This document shows positions 26,707 through 39,000 of a stretch of DNA of 64,000 nt, piece after piece. The notes under the pieces were generated by a model. That model made no database searches, was not told where the DNA came from, and was given only the letters and a program-made list of their open reading frames with translations. The stretch covers positions 4,265,306 to 4,329,305 of the forward strand of contig NW_003101682.1 of the NCBI RefSeq assembly GCF_000003855.2, in the 5' to 3' direction. The position numbers were made by a program, and so were the translations under genes. Source of the stretch: Blastomyces gilchristii SLH14081 (Eukaryota; Ascomycota; Eurotiomycetes; Onygenales; Ajellomycetaceae). Within the stretch, counting starts at the first letter, position 1. Each line of letters opens with the position of its first letter.

Positions 26707-27180
26707 ATACTTTTCTCTTTAAGAGCATAGTTCTAATACTCTTAAGATTACTGAATTAAGAGTTATCTTTGTTATATAGCAACAGTTATCAACTGATTAA
26801 CAGTGTGTGTACTATGTATGATATAAAGAAATAGATGAGTTTTTCTGCTAACTGTGTAGAGCTTTCTTTTCTCATCTTCATTCAAATCAAATATATAATA
26901 AGTGAGTTTCTTATATATTAATTTGAGATGTGAAAAATGTAGTTAATAAGTGACTTGCAGATCTCTTATTATATTCTATTCTATGTATGAAATTCTCTAC
27001 AAAAGTAATGTATTTTTAGAGACAAAGCTAACAGTAGTGACAGGATTTTTTTGAAAAGATTTCTCTCTCTGTGACATATTTTTCTCTTCCCTTCTCATCT
27101 GCAATAGTGAGTGTATGAGAACATCATGCTTAGGAGACAATAAGAGACTTATTCTGATATTTTCTAGTGAGTAAACATCT

Positions 27181-27447
27181 TCATGATGTGACTGTGGTCT
27201 CTGTGACTGTCAAGAAAGCCAGGTTGAAGATGAAGACAGCAGTGTCAATGAGCCGCAGGAGCACTGCTCTCATTGTCACATCTTCTTCTACTTCTCTTAC
27301 AGTCATGATGATAGTTGTTATACCTTGCAGTGAGATGTCATCTCTTCTGTCAGTCAGTTCATCTGTGTTCAGTTCTTTCTCTGCTTCTCTCACCGCTGTT
27401 GCAACACTGCCCCCCTTCTCAGTTAACACAGTAATGTATGACCCCAT
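27181..27447 (-). CDS. 88-codon open frame in the 3' part of gypsy C, unidentified
   Basis: ATG at 27447 to TGA at 27181, in sense with the element, between the integrase region and the 3' LTR. The product is Glu/Thr/Val-rich and starts MGSYITVLTEKGGSVATAV, with a hydrophobic C-terminal part (AVFIFNLAFLTVTE). I recognise no family. The stretch keeps more GG, CC and CG than its surroundings. It may be a leftover piece of pol or an extra frame, or simply a chance open frame in a less mutated patch. The opposite strand is also open, which weakens the case for coding. Confidence 0.25.
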   Translation of the reverse strand: MGSYITVLTEKGGSVATAVREAEKELNTDELTDRRDDISLQGITTIIMTVREVEEDVTMRAVLLRLIDTAVFIFNLAFLTVTETTVTS

Positions 27448-28299
27448 GTGATCATTCAGAGAGGAACTCAGAGAGAGCTTGATTTCAGAGATAGTGATTT
27501 TAAGAAGCTTAATTCATAGTTTCTCTCCTGTGACATGCCTGAGCTCTGCTCAGAATACTACTGAGTTGAGTTCACAGAGTTCTGCAGTTTCTTTATCTTC
27601 TCTCTGTAAGAAGACTCTGATATAGTCTCTAATTAGTATTATCACTTATCTGCACTGCACTAAACAGCTGAAGAAGAGAGGAATTTTATACACTTACTTT
27701 TTCTCTTACTCTTATTGTTTTCATTATATCTGTAATAATAACTTCTATCTTTCTGTAAATATTACTTCACAGAAAGATATTATATCAGCTTTGATAAGAA
27801 GCTCAGATACTCAAGCAGTACAGAGTGAGAGTCTCAGAGCTTCAAGTATTCATAAATTCTATCAAGACTGAGAAGATCTCTCTTACTTATCTGTAAAAGA
27901 AGATGAAGATATGAGTCTCTGAGATGAAAAAACATCTCAGAATAACTGATTTTAAGAAGAAGTCAGTCAGTGCTACTATTGAAAGCACTATAAAGATTAA
28001 TCACTGATTAAAGAGAATCTCACTTCAGTTGAAGCAGATAACTGAGATACTTTATAAGTTGATAAGTTAATACTTTCAGTATCTCTTATACTCTTCTATA
28101 GCATGCTTCTCTGCAGTGCTGCAGTGCTAACTTCTCAGCAGATAAAGATACTAATGCTGAAGACTTCAATAGTGAAGAATGAGTTTAATGAGAATATAAT
28201 TATTGTTAAATAGACTCTGATTTCTTCTTTTTACTTTTTTGACAGACTGTAGCTTTATTAGAATAGCAGTGATCTGTGAATTGATAATATTAATCTTTA

Positions 28300-31200
28300 T
28301 TAATTTCAAATATCTCTTTCTTTTCTTATTAACTGCTTCAGGAATTTTATACTTGTATAGTCTTATTAAACTTCTAAAAAACTCTTTAAGAGAAAATAGA
28401 AGAAGAGTGCTACAGAGCTCATAAGATACTGACTTATCACTGTAAGATTATCTCTAAAAAAATCCTTTAAGAAAAATGAGAAGTCTTAAGCAGCATTTCT
28501 TATTCAATATCTCTGATATGTAACAGAGTAATCTCTACTAGCTATCTCATAGCTTATAATCTCTTTCTCAGCATTTTTCAAATACTTAAGCAGTTCTTAT
28601 AAATTCTCTGACAATGAATAATCTTTTCATTTTATAAGATATTAAAGCTTGCTGTAATATATTCACTTATTCAATATTTTCTTTATAAGATATTCAGTAT
28701 CACTCTCAATCTCAATATTATTTAGCTGAGACAGCTTCACTCTGAGATATTACTTATAGAGCTTCAAATAGAAAATGTGAAAAACAGAATGAATTGATAT
28801 TAATTCTGTAAGTAATTTTAACTTATATATTTACTTACTTATCACTCTTATTACTGAGAAAGATTCTAGTTATCACTCACTGAGCTTGTTATATAATCTT
28901 ATTATCTTAATATTCTTTGCTGAAAGTAGTACTTAATTCTCTATTAAGAACTTCATTGAAAGATATTTTCAATTATAGTATTTCATCTACTACTTCTGAG
29001 TATAGTGAATACTTTTCATCACTTTCTTATAAATTTTATTCAAAAGTTTTAATCTCACTTTTACTTCTGATACTGAGAGATACTCTGTTCTCTGTATCTA
29101 TTTAATATTCTGACAGTTCATTTCTTCTTTTGAAACATTGTCTGTGATATCACTGAATAATAAAGAATTATATTTATAATAAGTATAGAAAGAAGATATC
29201 TTTAAGATTACATTCTTTACATTGTTATATATGAATTCAGTGATCAGAAGATGTTTAAGTTAATTATTCTGATAATATAAATAGAACACTTGAAGATGCT
29301 GTTCTAGTATCTGATTCTGATATTCAGTCTGATTATCTGTCTGCAGATGAAAAGCAGTACTGAGAAGACATCTTATTATAAAATAATAGTAAAAAGCTGA
29401 TCAGTATTTACTGATGAAGAGGAATTCTTGATGTGTTATCAATGATTTCAGAGCATCATGATTATGAATAATGATATTTAAAAACAGGTCAGTCAATTCA
29501 GAGTCTTTAATCTTTTTATAAGTAGAGATATATCTGATTATCTTTGTAAAGCAGTTAATAATGATTAAAATTAAGTTATATTCTTTGACTCTTGTTAACT
29601 TTGACAGATCAACTATGAAATTCATTAATAGATTCTATTATAAGCTCTTTGAAACAGACAGTGATACTAACTCACTGTATTACTTATATTACAGAATCTT
29701 TATTCTTTAACAGATATTATAAGTCTCAACATAGTCTTTGATATCTGCTCAGAGCTTGTTTCAAATATATTTATATTTTAGAAGCTTCTCAGTTTTCTCT
29801 AATTCAAAGTACTCTGCATGAGAATCATTATAATGAATTCTTAATAACTTCTGACACATCACTCTGCTATAAGAGATGAAGACTTAATTATTCAGCAGTA
29901 GAAGTCTACATTTTTCTAGTTATCAGTGACTTAATTTCTTAGCAGTATCACTCTGCTCAGAGCCTGTCTCTTTCAAGTTCAAATCAGATTCTTTCTTCTT
30001 CAACTTCTGAATTTAAGCTGCAGTAGAGATATCTCTCTTCTGTAATTTATCAATGAATTTTAAAAGTAGTTGAATTAAAAGATTGTAGACTGTTTTGTTC
30101 TTTGTTAATTCAATAATTATAAGATATAATATGAGAATCTTATAATCTTCAGTGTCAGTCTTCTGTGAGAATCTGAGTTTTCTTTCACCTTCTATACTGA
30201 GTCATGCAGCTGTCTTATCAGTGCTGTTTCTAAGCTTCAGAGAATCTCAATCCTCTGCAGTCAGCTTCTTCTGCAGTGATGATAGAGATTCTTTTATAGA
30301 ATTCTTCTCTGCATTAATAATATTATAATCAGACTGTCTAGATAGTGTGTTAATGAAATTAAGCTGATCTGAACAGTATTAAATATAGAAATCATACTTT
30401 AAAAGCAGCTTCACTCATCTGGCTTAATGTTCTATTAAGCTCTTTATTGTCAAGAAGTAATGCAGATTTATATAATCAGTGAGAACTTACACTGAATACT
30501 TACTACTCTGAAGATAATTTTATCAGATCTTAAAGAATTTAACAATTGCTAACATTTTCTGATCATGAATATCATATCTTCTCTATATAAGTGATAACTT
30601 CTTGAAGAAGAAGATCACTGATCTTCATTCACAGTATTTTATAGACTCTGTGAAAAAGTCTTCTCTTATAGACAATTCATTATCTATATTCTCAGAGATG
30701 ATTATTCTCTGATTCTTTCAATGTTAAAAGATCTTCAGTGTTAACTGTGAAAAGATTTCACAGATTCTCTTTCTGAATACATCAGTCTCACACTGACTGA
30801 GTAAGTCAGAATTAAAGTGATTCAGTATTATAGTATCTGTAAAAGCTTATTTCAATTCTGTAAATATCTGCACAGTGTCTTAAGTGAGAATAAACAGTCT
30901 CATTTTTCTATCTTTCACACTTCTCTTTAACAGATCTGTAAGAGAGACAGTAATCTGTGAATATATATAGATGAATCATCTGTAGAAATTTACAAATTCT
31001 AGAAACATCTGCATCTCATAATATATCTGCAGTGCTGGCCAGTTCTCAATGACAGAGACCTGACTTCTGTTCATTGAAATACTATTCATCTCAATAATAT
31101 AATCTAAGAAATCAATCTTCTGCATGTAGAATGAGCATTTTTCAGTGTTTATATACAGTTAATACTGTCTCAAGTGACTCAATACTTCTTGAACATGAGT

Positions 31201-33180
31201 ATCATATTCTTTCTCTGATTTCAAGAAGATTAGAATGTTGTCCAGGTATACTATATAGAAGACATCAACAAGGCCTCACAGTATCTCATTTATATAGATC
31301 TGAAAGATGGCTGAAGTGTTACAAAGATCAAAAGATAAAACAAGATATTCAAAATTGCTGTACTTGATATGAAAAGCTGTTTTTCAAATGTTATCTTTGT
31401 TAACTCTGATTCTATGATAGACATTCTGTATATCAATCTTTGAGAACATCTTTACTTCAGATAATTGATTGATCATCTCATTAATTAATAGTAATGAATA
31501 GTAATTCTTAACTGTTATTTTATTGAGACCTCTGTAGTCTATGCATAGATGTAGTCTATCATTCTTCTTAGATATAAAGAGTATAGACATCTCTGCTGAA
31601 CTCTTTAATAAATATATTCAGTTCTTTGATTGCACTTCTTCAAGATATTTATGTAGAATATTTAATTTCTTTACAGATAAGTTGTAAAGAGATCTGTATA
31701 ACACTGTTACACTGTCTTCAAAATAAATCTTATATTATATCTTGATATCAGGAAACTTCACTGCTTCTCTTTCTGAAAAGATATTCTTATAATCTATAAA
31801 GAGATATTATATTTATCTGTCTTTAATAACAGATACTGCTGCTAATCTTATAGTGAGAATAATGACTTTTTCATCTATCTTCAAGTCTCAGTCATCTGCT
31901 ACACAGTATATCAACTCTATCTTCTTCTCAAGATTCTTCTGATGAAACTCTTCAGATTCCTTCATCACTGTCTCTTTATCAGTGAGATAATATCATCACA
32001 TCTGAGTGACTCAGTCAATGAGAGAATTGTTTTCTCTCAATTATAGAAGATCTAGAATGACATTCTTATCTATGATATTAACTGTGTGAAGAAGCAGACT
32101 GCTCTTCTTAAAGATTTCTTCTAAGTCTGTGATCACACACTTTACTTGAATTATGTTAAAATAATGATATTTTATTTCATCAGTAAATTTCACATGATCT
32201 GACAGATCTATCTTCTTTCAATTCTTTATTAAAGAAAAGAAATAAAATATGAAGTTAATATTCATCTCAGAGTTGAGTAGACATCTCACTGATATCTTCT
32301 CATTCAGAGTATGTATTGTAATCATAATATGAACTTAAAGATATGAGAATTATGAATTCTTCATTTCTTTCTCTTCTTTCACTTTCACAGATACATTTGT
32401 TAGAAGAGAAGTTAACTTTAAGATATCTTCTCAGTTTCTTTTCTTCTTCAGCTTCTTATAATTACTAACATAGTAATTATCAGCTCTGCAGTTGAAATAG
32501 AGATCTTTATCAAATCTTTTTTAGTATTTCTTCACAGTGAGTGAAGAATCAGAATACTTGAAATTCTTCTTTACTTTCTTCACACTGAAGCTGTCACAGT
32601 GTCATTTAAATCTCATTATTGATTACTTAGAAGAGATCTTATTGATCTTTTTCTTGAAGAATTGATTATTCAAATAGATTCAGAAAGCCAGGTTGACAAG
32701 CTCAGTGTGATTAATTAATAGACTCTGATACTGTGATATTATTATCTGTATCTTATAAGTCAGCTTCACAAGATAAAGCAGTGTTTTTAATTAATTCAAA
32801 TCATCAGCTAATTTCTCTTAATATTCTTTAAATCTTGCATTGAAATCAGAAGAATTCTCATTATCTCATTGATATAATAAGTTGAACTGCTGTACTGTTA
32901 TGAAGCTGTGATTACAGTGATCTTCAATTTAATTCAGTAGAAAGTTCTTGAATTCTTTTCAAGTTATAATAGTATTGATATACTCAAGCTCTCTCTTCTT
33001 AATAATTCAAGTAATCACAGAGATGTCTTCAAGAAGGTTGATGATGTATATTACTCATATCTCATAAGTATTATACTGGCTTAGATTAAGATGAAATTTT
33101 CATTTAAGAATACAGATAAAGCTGTGAAATTCAGATAATATGTTTTTCTTATATCTCAGAGAATATCTGATCTGAATCTC
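28300..33180 (-). pseudogene. gypsy C gag-pol (broken)
   Basis: Minus-strand reading shows an RT block at 31384-31590 (SILFISKKNDRLHLCIDYRGL, then FSKIDIQNVYHRI) and an integrase core at 29401-29625 (MNFIVDLSKLTR, INCFTKIIRY, with ALKSLITHQEFLF matching the usual PKSLVTDRG). The gag lies upstream near 32400-33170, with a knuckle region near 32480 that has lost Cys and His residues. Frames between these blocks carry many stops. Not functional. Confidence 0.8.
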
Positions 33181-33435
33181 TCTATCTTCATAATAGATGT
33201 AGATGTGTAGAGGCTGTGGTGATAATAGAGCAGTTGAAGAGCTCATGTCAAAATATGCAGTGAGTTCAGAAATCTCAGATTTCTGTCAGAGTAGAGATGT
33301 ACATACTCTAGAAAATAATATAGTGTTTCTCTCAGAGAGTGAGGTCAGATCAGTCTCAGTACAGATGTATAAGATTATATCAGTCTGTTAAAGCTTGACT
33401 GATTCAAACTTATAATCAGATTAAGTGATTCAAAT

Positions 33436-33979
33436 TGTAATATAATGAAACTGAAGTGATAACTAGTCAGTAGTATTATATAGAAGTAGTTGTTTAAAAA
33501 GCTGTATAAGTGAGCTTAACTATCTTGCTTAAATAGCAAGCTTGTAGACTACAGAGTTATTGTGAGAATATCACAGATATGAAACTTAGTATACTAAGAA
33601 GATTGTATAAGACATGCAGTAACTCTTATATATATTTCAGTAGAAGAAAAATGAATTACTGACTTTTTTAATAGAGAGTCAGTATCTAGCTATTTTATAT
33701 AGACAATGAGTGAATACTCTTCTCTCATTTCATAAGTAAGAATAGTCAGAGTGATATCTCAGCAGCATCTCACTGTCAAGGAAGAGTAATCTGCTGATCT
33801 CATATAGAAGTGGGGTTCTTATATCCATCAATCGGATCTTCCTATGATATATCCGAATGATGTCATAGAGTGGTTGGAAACCGGTTCGAACAGCCTGCGG
33901 GATGGATGGAATCATCCGCATGGAAGCGATGAGCCGTGTGAAACCGCAGCAGGGCCTTGGCGCGGCCGGGGGCGTGACA
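33436..33979 (-). repeat. gypsy C 5' LTR (right)
   Basis: The outer ~150 bp (33825-33979) are GC-rich and unmutated, ending in GCGCGGCCGGGGGCGTGACA. The left LTR has TACAGCTGAGAGTATGATA there. The inner part is mutated. With the left LTR this shows edge sparing on both sides. Confidence 0.87.
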
Positions 33980-35046
33980 AAAACTCAGAGAAAAACATCT
34001 TACTTTTTCAAGAGAAGTAAAAAACTAACTCTAAGATCTTTTGTTTTTTTGCATTAACTGCTGCAGAAGAATGAGATAGAAACTGCTAAGATATACATTA
34101 CTGTATACTCTCTATCAAGACTTTCTCTCTTCAGAGTCTTGATATTATAGAGAATATAAGTCTGTTTTTATACAATAATATAAATATTATCAGTAGAGTG
34201 TAGAGAAACTGATTATTTATATCTTAAACTAGAAGACTTTATCAATGTTATATTAATATAGAGTTAATTATCAAATTCAAGAGAAATCTAGTATTACTGT
34301 TTTCAATTTCTTACAGAATCTATTAAATATTGAGATATTAAAACTAGATTTAATATAGCTTACTGTGCAGGGATCAAAGGCTCAGTCAGTTCTTGAAATA
34401 TACTGATTTTATAGTTGTTGTTGTCTGCTGAATATGTATTGAATACTATTAATAAGGTATCTTTTTGTATTTTTCTGCTGGAGATAGGCCAGGTTGAATG
34501 AGGTGATACGTGAGTGAGACTTGGTGTTGATGTCTTGATACATCAGAGACAGACACAGAGATTGCACTTTAAATTTGTCTGTTGATTATGTGCTTGATAC
34601 TATTACTGAGGTATCTTTTTGTATCTTTCTGCGGGAGGTGGGTCAGATTGGGAAGCGCGGTACATGAGTGGGACTTGGTATTGATGTTTTAAAATATCAA
34701 AGATAGACAGGGTTTTCACAGAGATTGCTTCTCAGATATCTTCACAATTACAGGTTGAGAATCTTCCAAAATCAAGAAGATTGGCGCATACGGCTAGGTC
34801 TCTTCATCTTACAATTTGTATGGCACTTTGATCCAGGGTTGTGGTGTGGTAGGGGTGAACAGGGGATAATCCCACACAGGGGTTTTGAACAACATCTGGT
34901 TCATGTTTGGCTGAATAACTCCACTACCGCACGGTGTATGCAGTCGGTGATGGGGTCAAAATGCTTGTATAATCGAGGCCTTTTTGATGGATCTATCGGC
35001 GGGTTCTTATTCGAAAAATCGAGCGAGTTCGTGGTGAAGCGGTTGA
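33980..35046 (-). mobile_element. LINE2 fragment 4 (5' end)
   Basis: Matches LINE1 9749-10846, including the tandem 5' monomers (about 34425 and 34568 onward) and the GC-rich terminus that ends GAAGCGGTTGA. This fixes the LINE 5' end: after it LINE1 continues with TAGTTGTTTT and LINE2 with GAAATATATT, so the flanks differ. The last ~450 bp are barely mutated. A 124-codon open frame on the opposite strand (34725-35099) is incidental. Confidence 0.85.
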
Positions 35047-36082
35047 GAAATATATTCTGTAGAGATACAGATTTGAGTGATCAATCAGTCTTTAACTGAT
35101 TTCTATCAGAGAATTCAGTTACAGCTGACACATGAGAAATTTCAATTGTATTACAATTATCAAGTGCTGAGTATATAAGATGTGTCAGTGTGACATTCTT
35201 ATTGAATTTTATACTGGTGAATACAATGACTTTATTCTTTGAGAAGTTTTATATTCTATATATCATCTCACTGTAGTGTCTGATTGAAATCATTTATTTA
35301 CTATATTCAGTGAACTTGTTATACTCTCTGTGTAAGTCTTCTTTTAATATGTAGATGAGTGACTCTATCACCTGCAAGTTCTTAATATATGAATACAGCT
35401 TATCTTTTCAAGCTTTATGTAGTATAAGTGAGATTCTGTTCTTAAGTTAAACAGTGTTTAAAAATAGAGATGAACTTATAAGAGCTATATTAATATATAT
35501 TATCACTCTGAAGACAGTCTCTGCTTATAGAATAGAAGAGAGATCTGCTTGAATCATTATAGTATAAGCTTTTAAGATTACAGTTTAAATGAAGTGTTTT
35601 GCTACACCATCTTAATTGAAAGTGTACAGCTCTGTTAGTTCTCATTTCACATTAAATTCTGTAAGAACATCTTATATTCACTAACTGCTTATTTCTGCAG
35701 CTCTGTCAGAATGTGTGTAAGTCACTCTAATATATCAATTTTAAAGATATTTCACATTCAATTCTATGATATTCAGCAGCTGATCTTTATTCTTTAAGAA
35801 GTAGACAGTGTTGTGATGTATGATATTATTCACTATGAGAAGCAGATATTTATAGCCTTGTAGAGAAGAAGAGAAATCATATAAATTATTGCAGAACTTA
35901 CTGCTACTAGTGATGTCAAAGTGCAGACACATATTACATGAGCTGACTCTACTTATAAGAGTCTGTGATATATTCTTCCTGACTTTTATAAGTGTACAGG
36001 TGTCATAGATCAGTATTTCAGAGCATCTCTTAATTATAATATCAGAGATAAGATCTTTTATCAGTTATTAAATATTGATAAT
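35047..36082 (-). mobile_element. copia-like fragment K with integrase remnant
   Basis: Minus-strand translation at 35741-35932 gives LQGYKYLLLIVNNI and TVYFLKNKDQLLNII, the usual copia integrase core layout (GxRYFLLxxDDxxR, WVYFLKxKDE). Further along, near 35570-35610, QNGV- and WAETVFR-like segments match the integrase C-terminal part. Asp-to-Asn changes have hit the catalytic region. It is bounded by the LINE2 5' end on the left and by element H on the right (H terminal TG at 36083, ATAAT before it). Confidence 0.6.
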
Positions 36083-39000
36083 TGTAAGAATAAGTGCTCG
36101 CAGGCGATTTTTCAGGTGTTTGCAGCTTGGCGTGATATATGCTGATAGCTACTAGAAGTATTCACAGTAGAAAGATAAATGTAGAGATCAAATGTATAAT
36201 AGTATTCAAGCTGAATTATAAATAGTATTCACAACCTCCAGTCTATATAGTTATGTGTAGTCAAGGGCTGCTAACTCTATTGATTACATAAGAGATAGAA
36301 ATATAGATAAAGAATTCATAAGAAGTAGAATTACTTATATATTCTCTTCTCTCTAAGACTTTGTCTGTGAAGTCTTTCACTGAGTGATTTCATAGAATCA
36401 GGCTCAGCACTGCAGTGATACTCACTAAAAATTCTTTACATTTATAAAAAATCTTAGTAAGGAAAAATTCCTTGTTACTGTAAAGAGAAAAGAGTCTCTT
36501 ACTGAGTTTCTTATTCTGTCAGATTCTTTATAATCTGCAGATCTTTCTCTGACTATTATACAGATTCATCTCATATCTTTTATATAGAAGAGTTTCAGTT
36601 GACACTCAATTATTTTCATGAGATTCTTATGTAATTATCACACAGATTCATCTCATATCTTTCAATCTGAAGAGTTTCAGTTAATTCTGAACTATTTTTC
36701 TACAAGATTCTTATATAATTATTACATAGATTCATTCTGCAGATGAATCACTTTCTGTGAGATCATTCTTATTAAAGAGAAGTATTCATGAGTTGATCTT
36801 TCACTCATTCTTGTAAATTATTATTTTTTGACACTGTAGAGTTGTAAGGAATTTTTCATTCTTTCATTAACTTTATAGAATTGTAGAATCAAGATATCTA
36901 CAGTCTGCAATCACTCTTTATAGTCATATGAAAAGATTCAGATCTGTGATTTATAATCATTTTTTTGTTTATTAGAGTGATCTGTCTATTTCATATAATT
37001 ATTCATAGTTTAAACAAACCTCACTAGAGTAGTATAAATATCTCAGATCTGTTTATGAAATCTTATCTTCTTTTCTCTTTTTCTATAATAGCTCTTAATC
37101 TTATAAACTGTGAGTATTTTCATTCATCTGTGAAGTGTTTTTACTCAGATAATAGACAGAGAGTGTTTCTAACAATATTTATATATTGATTCAAGAACTT
37201 CTCAAGAATAAAATTTTTTTTAATTTGAATATCTTTATAAATAATATCTGATTACTGTTAAACTTCTTGTAAGTATTTCTACAACTCTTCTAATCACTTT
37301 TTATCAGCTGATGAAGTGAGAATATCATCATCTATAATAGCATCTCTATCTTTCTCAGCTCTGTCACTGTATTCTATTCTCAGATTAACAGTCAATTCTG
37401 TATCTCTCTCAGATCAGTTTCTGACTTTCAGTAGTATAGTTTCACTCTTTGCTATAAGTCTCTCTGTAAGTGATTCTTATAGATTCTAGCTAACAGTTTC
37501 TACAAAGATCTCTGTGCTGTCAGTGTTCTCTGTAACTCTGTGAGTCTATAATCACTATCTCTCTATCTGTATAATCTTCATTTAGGTATATACAAATATG
37601 TCTAGATTTTCTATCAATGATTCTCACACTGTGATACATTTCTGTAATCTCAATATTAATAGAAGATGAGTCTCTGAGTACCTGTAAAATTCAGGTAATT
37701 AAGACAATGTAAATGCTATGAATTCATAATACGAGTTGACCTGAGCAGATGAGCTCATGCTTTATATCTCAATGATTTTCATGCTGAATACTTCAGTAAA
37801 ACTGAGAGAGTGAACATAGCTTTGTAAGAGATATCTGATAACATATACTGATGATCAGCTCTCAAGACTCTGCTACAACTATATACACTCTGATGTTCAG
37901 CTCTCTTGAAGTCTGTATATTTCTGACAGTGTTTATATCAAATACAACAATTATCTGTATCACAGATATAATACTCTCTACTTCTTTAAATAGAGAAATT
38001 GATAGTTACAGAGAAATTAAAGATCATGAATAATGTGAATATGAATATGAATTTTTTTTATTTTTTCTTTATTAATCACTAAATTGTATTTATAGTCTGA
38101 TTTTATTTCCTTATTTTTTAACTTTAATAAGAATATGATTTCTTCTTCTCTTTATATATACTGCAGACTGTTCATTTCAGTAGAAACTCATCATCTTTGT
38201 AGACTAAAGTTTTTAAATAACAGTATTAATATATTTATTATAATCAGATTCTTGATAAAGATTACATCATTCTGACTTATCAGAATTCACAGTATAAAAG
38301 TCATGTCTCAGCTTCTGCAGATATCTTATCTGTCTGAATGATTCTTAAGTGAACTTATTCATCTTATCAGAATACTCTTATTACTGAATCTTGAATTAGA
38401 GCTTATAATCTCACTTCTCTGAGTTAATAATCTCTTTAATCTGATATTCTGTTTCACTCTCTAATACTTTATAAACAGAGTGATGAGTCATAGAATTCTC
38501 TTCTAAGAATTTCTTATATTCACAGAGTAAAGAGATATAAAAATCAGTATATATCTATAACTCAGATGATAGTTTCAATCTATAGAACTGTAAACTAGCT
38601 TTCTTTATAAGCTGATAAGACTTTGTTCATAAAAGATTCAGCTTCTTACTAGATCTTTATATAATGATATTTTTCAGACTCAGTAAAACTCTATCATCTT
38701 TCTTAATACTCTTTATAATATGCTTAGAGTTATAGTATCTCTTTTAATACTCTTAGATCTTTCTCAAGAATTCACAGGCTTTCTCTCAGATATTCTGAAT
38801 TCTCTCAGCTAATTCACAGACATCATCTCACTCTATAGTATACTCTCACAGATTTATCAGAATTATCTATGCATAAGTCTCAGTAAGTATCTTAAAGAGA
38901 GTTTTATCTGTACTAATATACTTTAAGTTGTTATATATAAACTCTGTGAGTGATAATGTATACACTCAGTTATTCTAATTGTAATTGATAAAGTACTGCA

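Larger units (their letters stand above)
26163..33979 (-). mobile_element. gypsy C: second LTR retrotransposon family, structurally complete
   Basis: A 7817-bp element with 544-bp LTRs (26163-26706 and 33436-33979), flanked by the 5-bp duplication AAAAC (26158-26162 and 33980-33984). It lies on the minus strand: gag toward 33200, RT near 31400-31600, integrase near 29400-29700, and a purine tract (AAAGAGAAAAG on the minus strand) beside the left LTR. It is inserted in the LINE2 5' untranslated region. LTR sequence differs from families A/B, G and H. Confidence 0.9.

Noticed and set aside
27167..27451. A 94-codon plus-strand frame in gypsy C
   Set aside because: Ser/Thr/Val-rich mirror of the minus-strand frame at the same place, and opposite to the element's orientation.
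12000..35000. TGA read as Trp through a changed genetic code
   Set aside because: Genes in the same window use TGA as a stop and TGG for Trp, and TGA in transposons is explained by GG-to-GA mutation.
34725..35099. A 124-codon open frame on the plus strand
   Set aside because: It lies antisense in the unmutated LINE2 5' end, has stops in the matching LINE1 region, and runs on into copia K sequence. No domain recognised.
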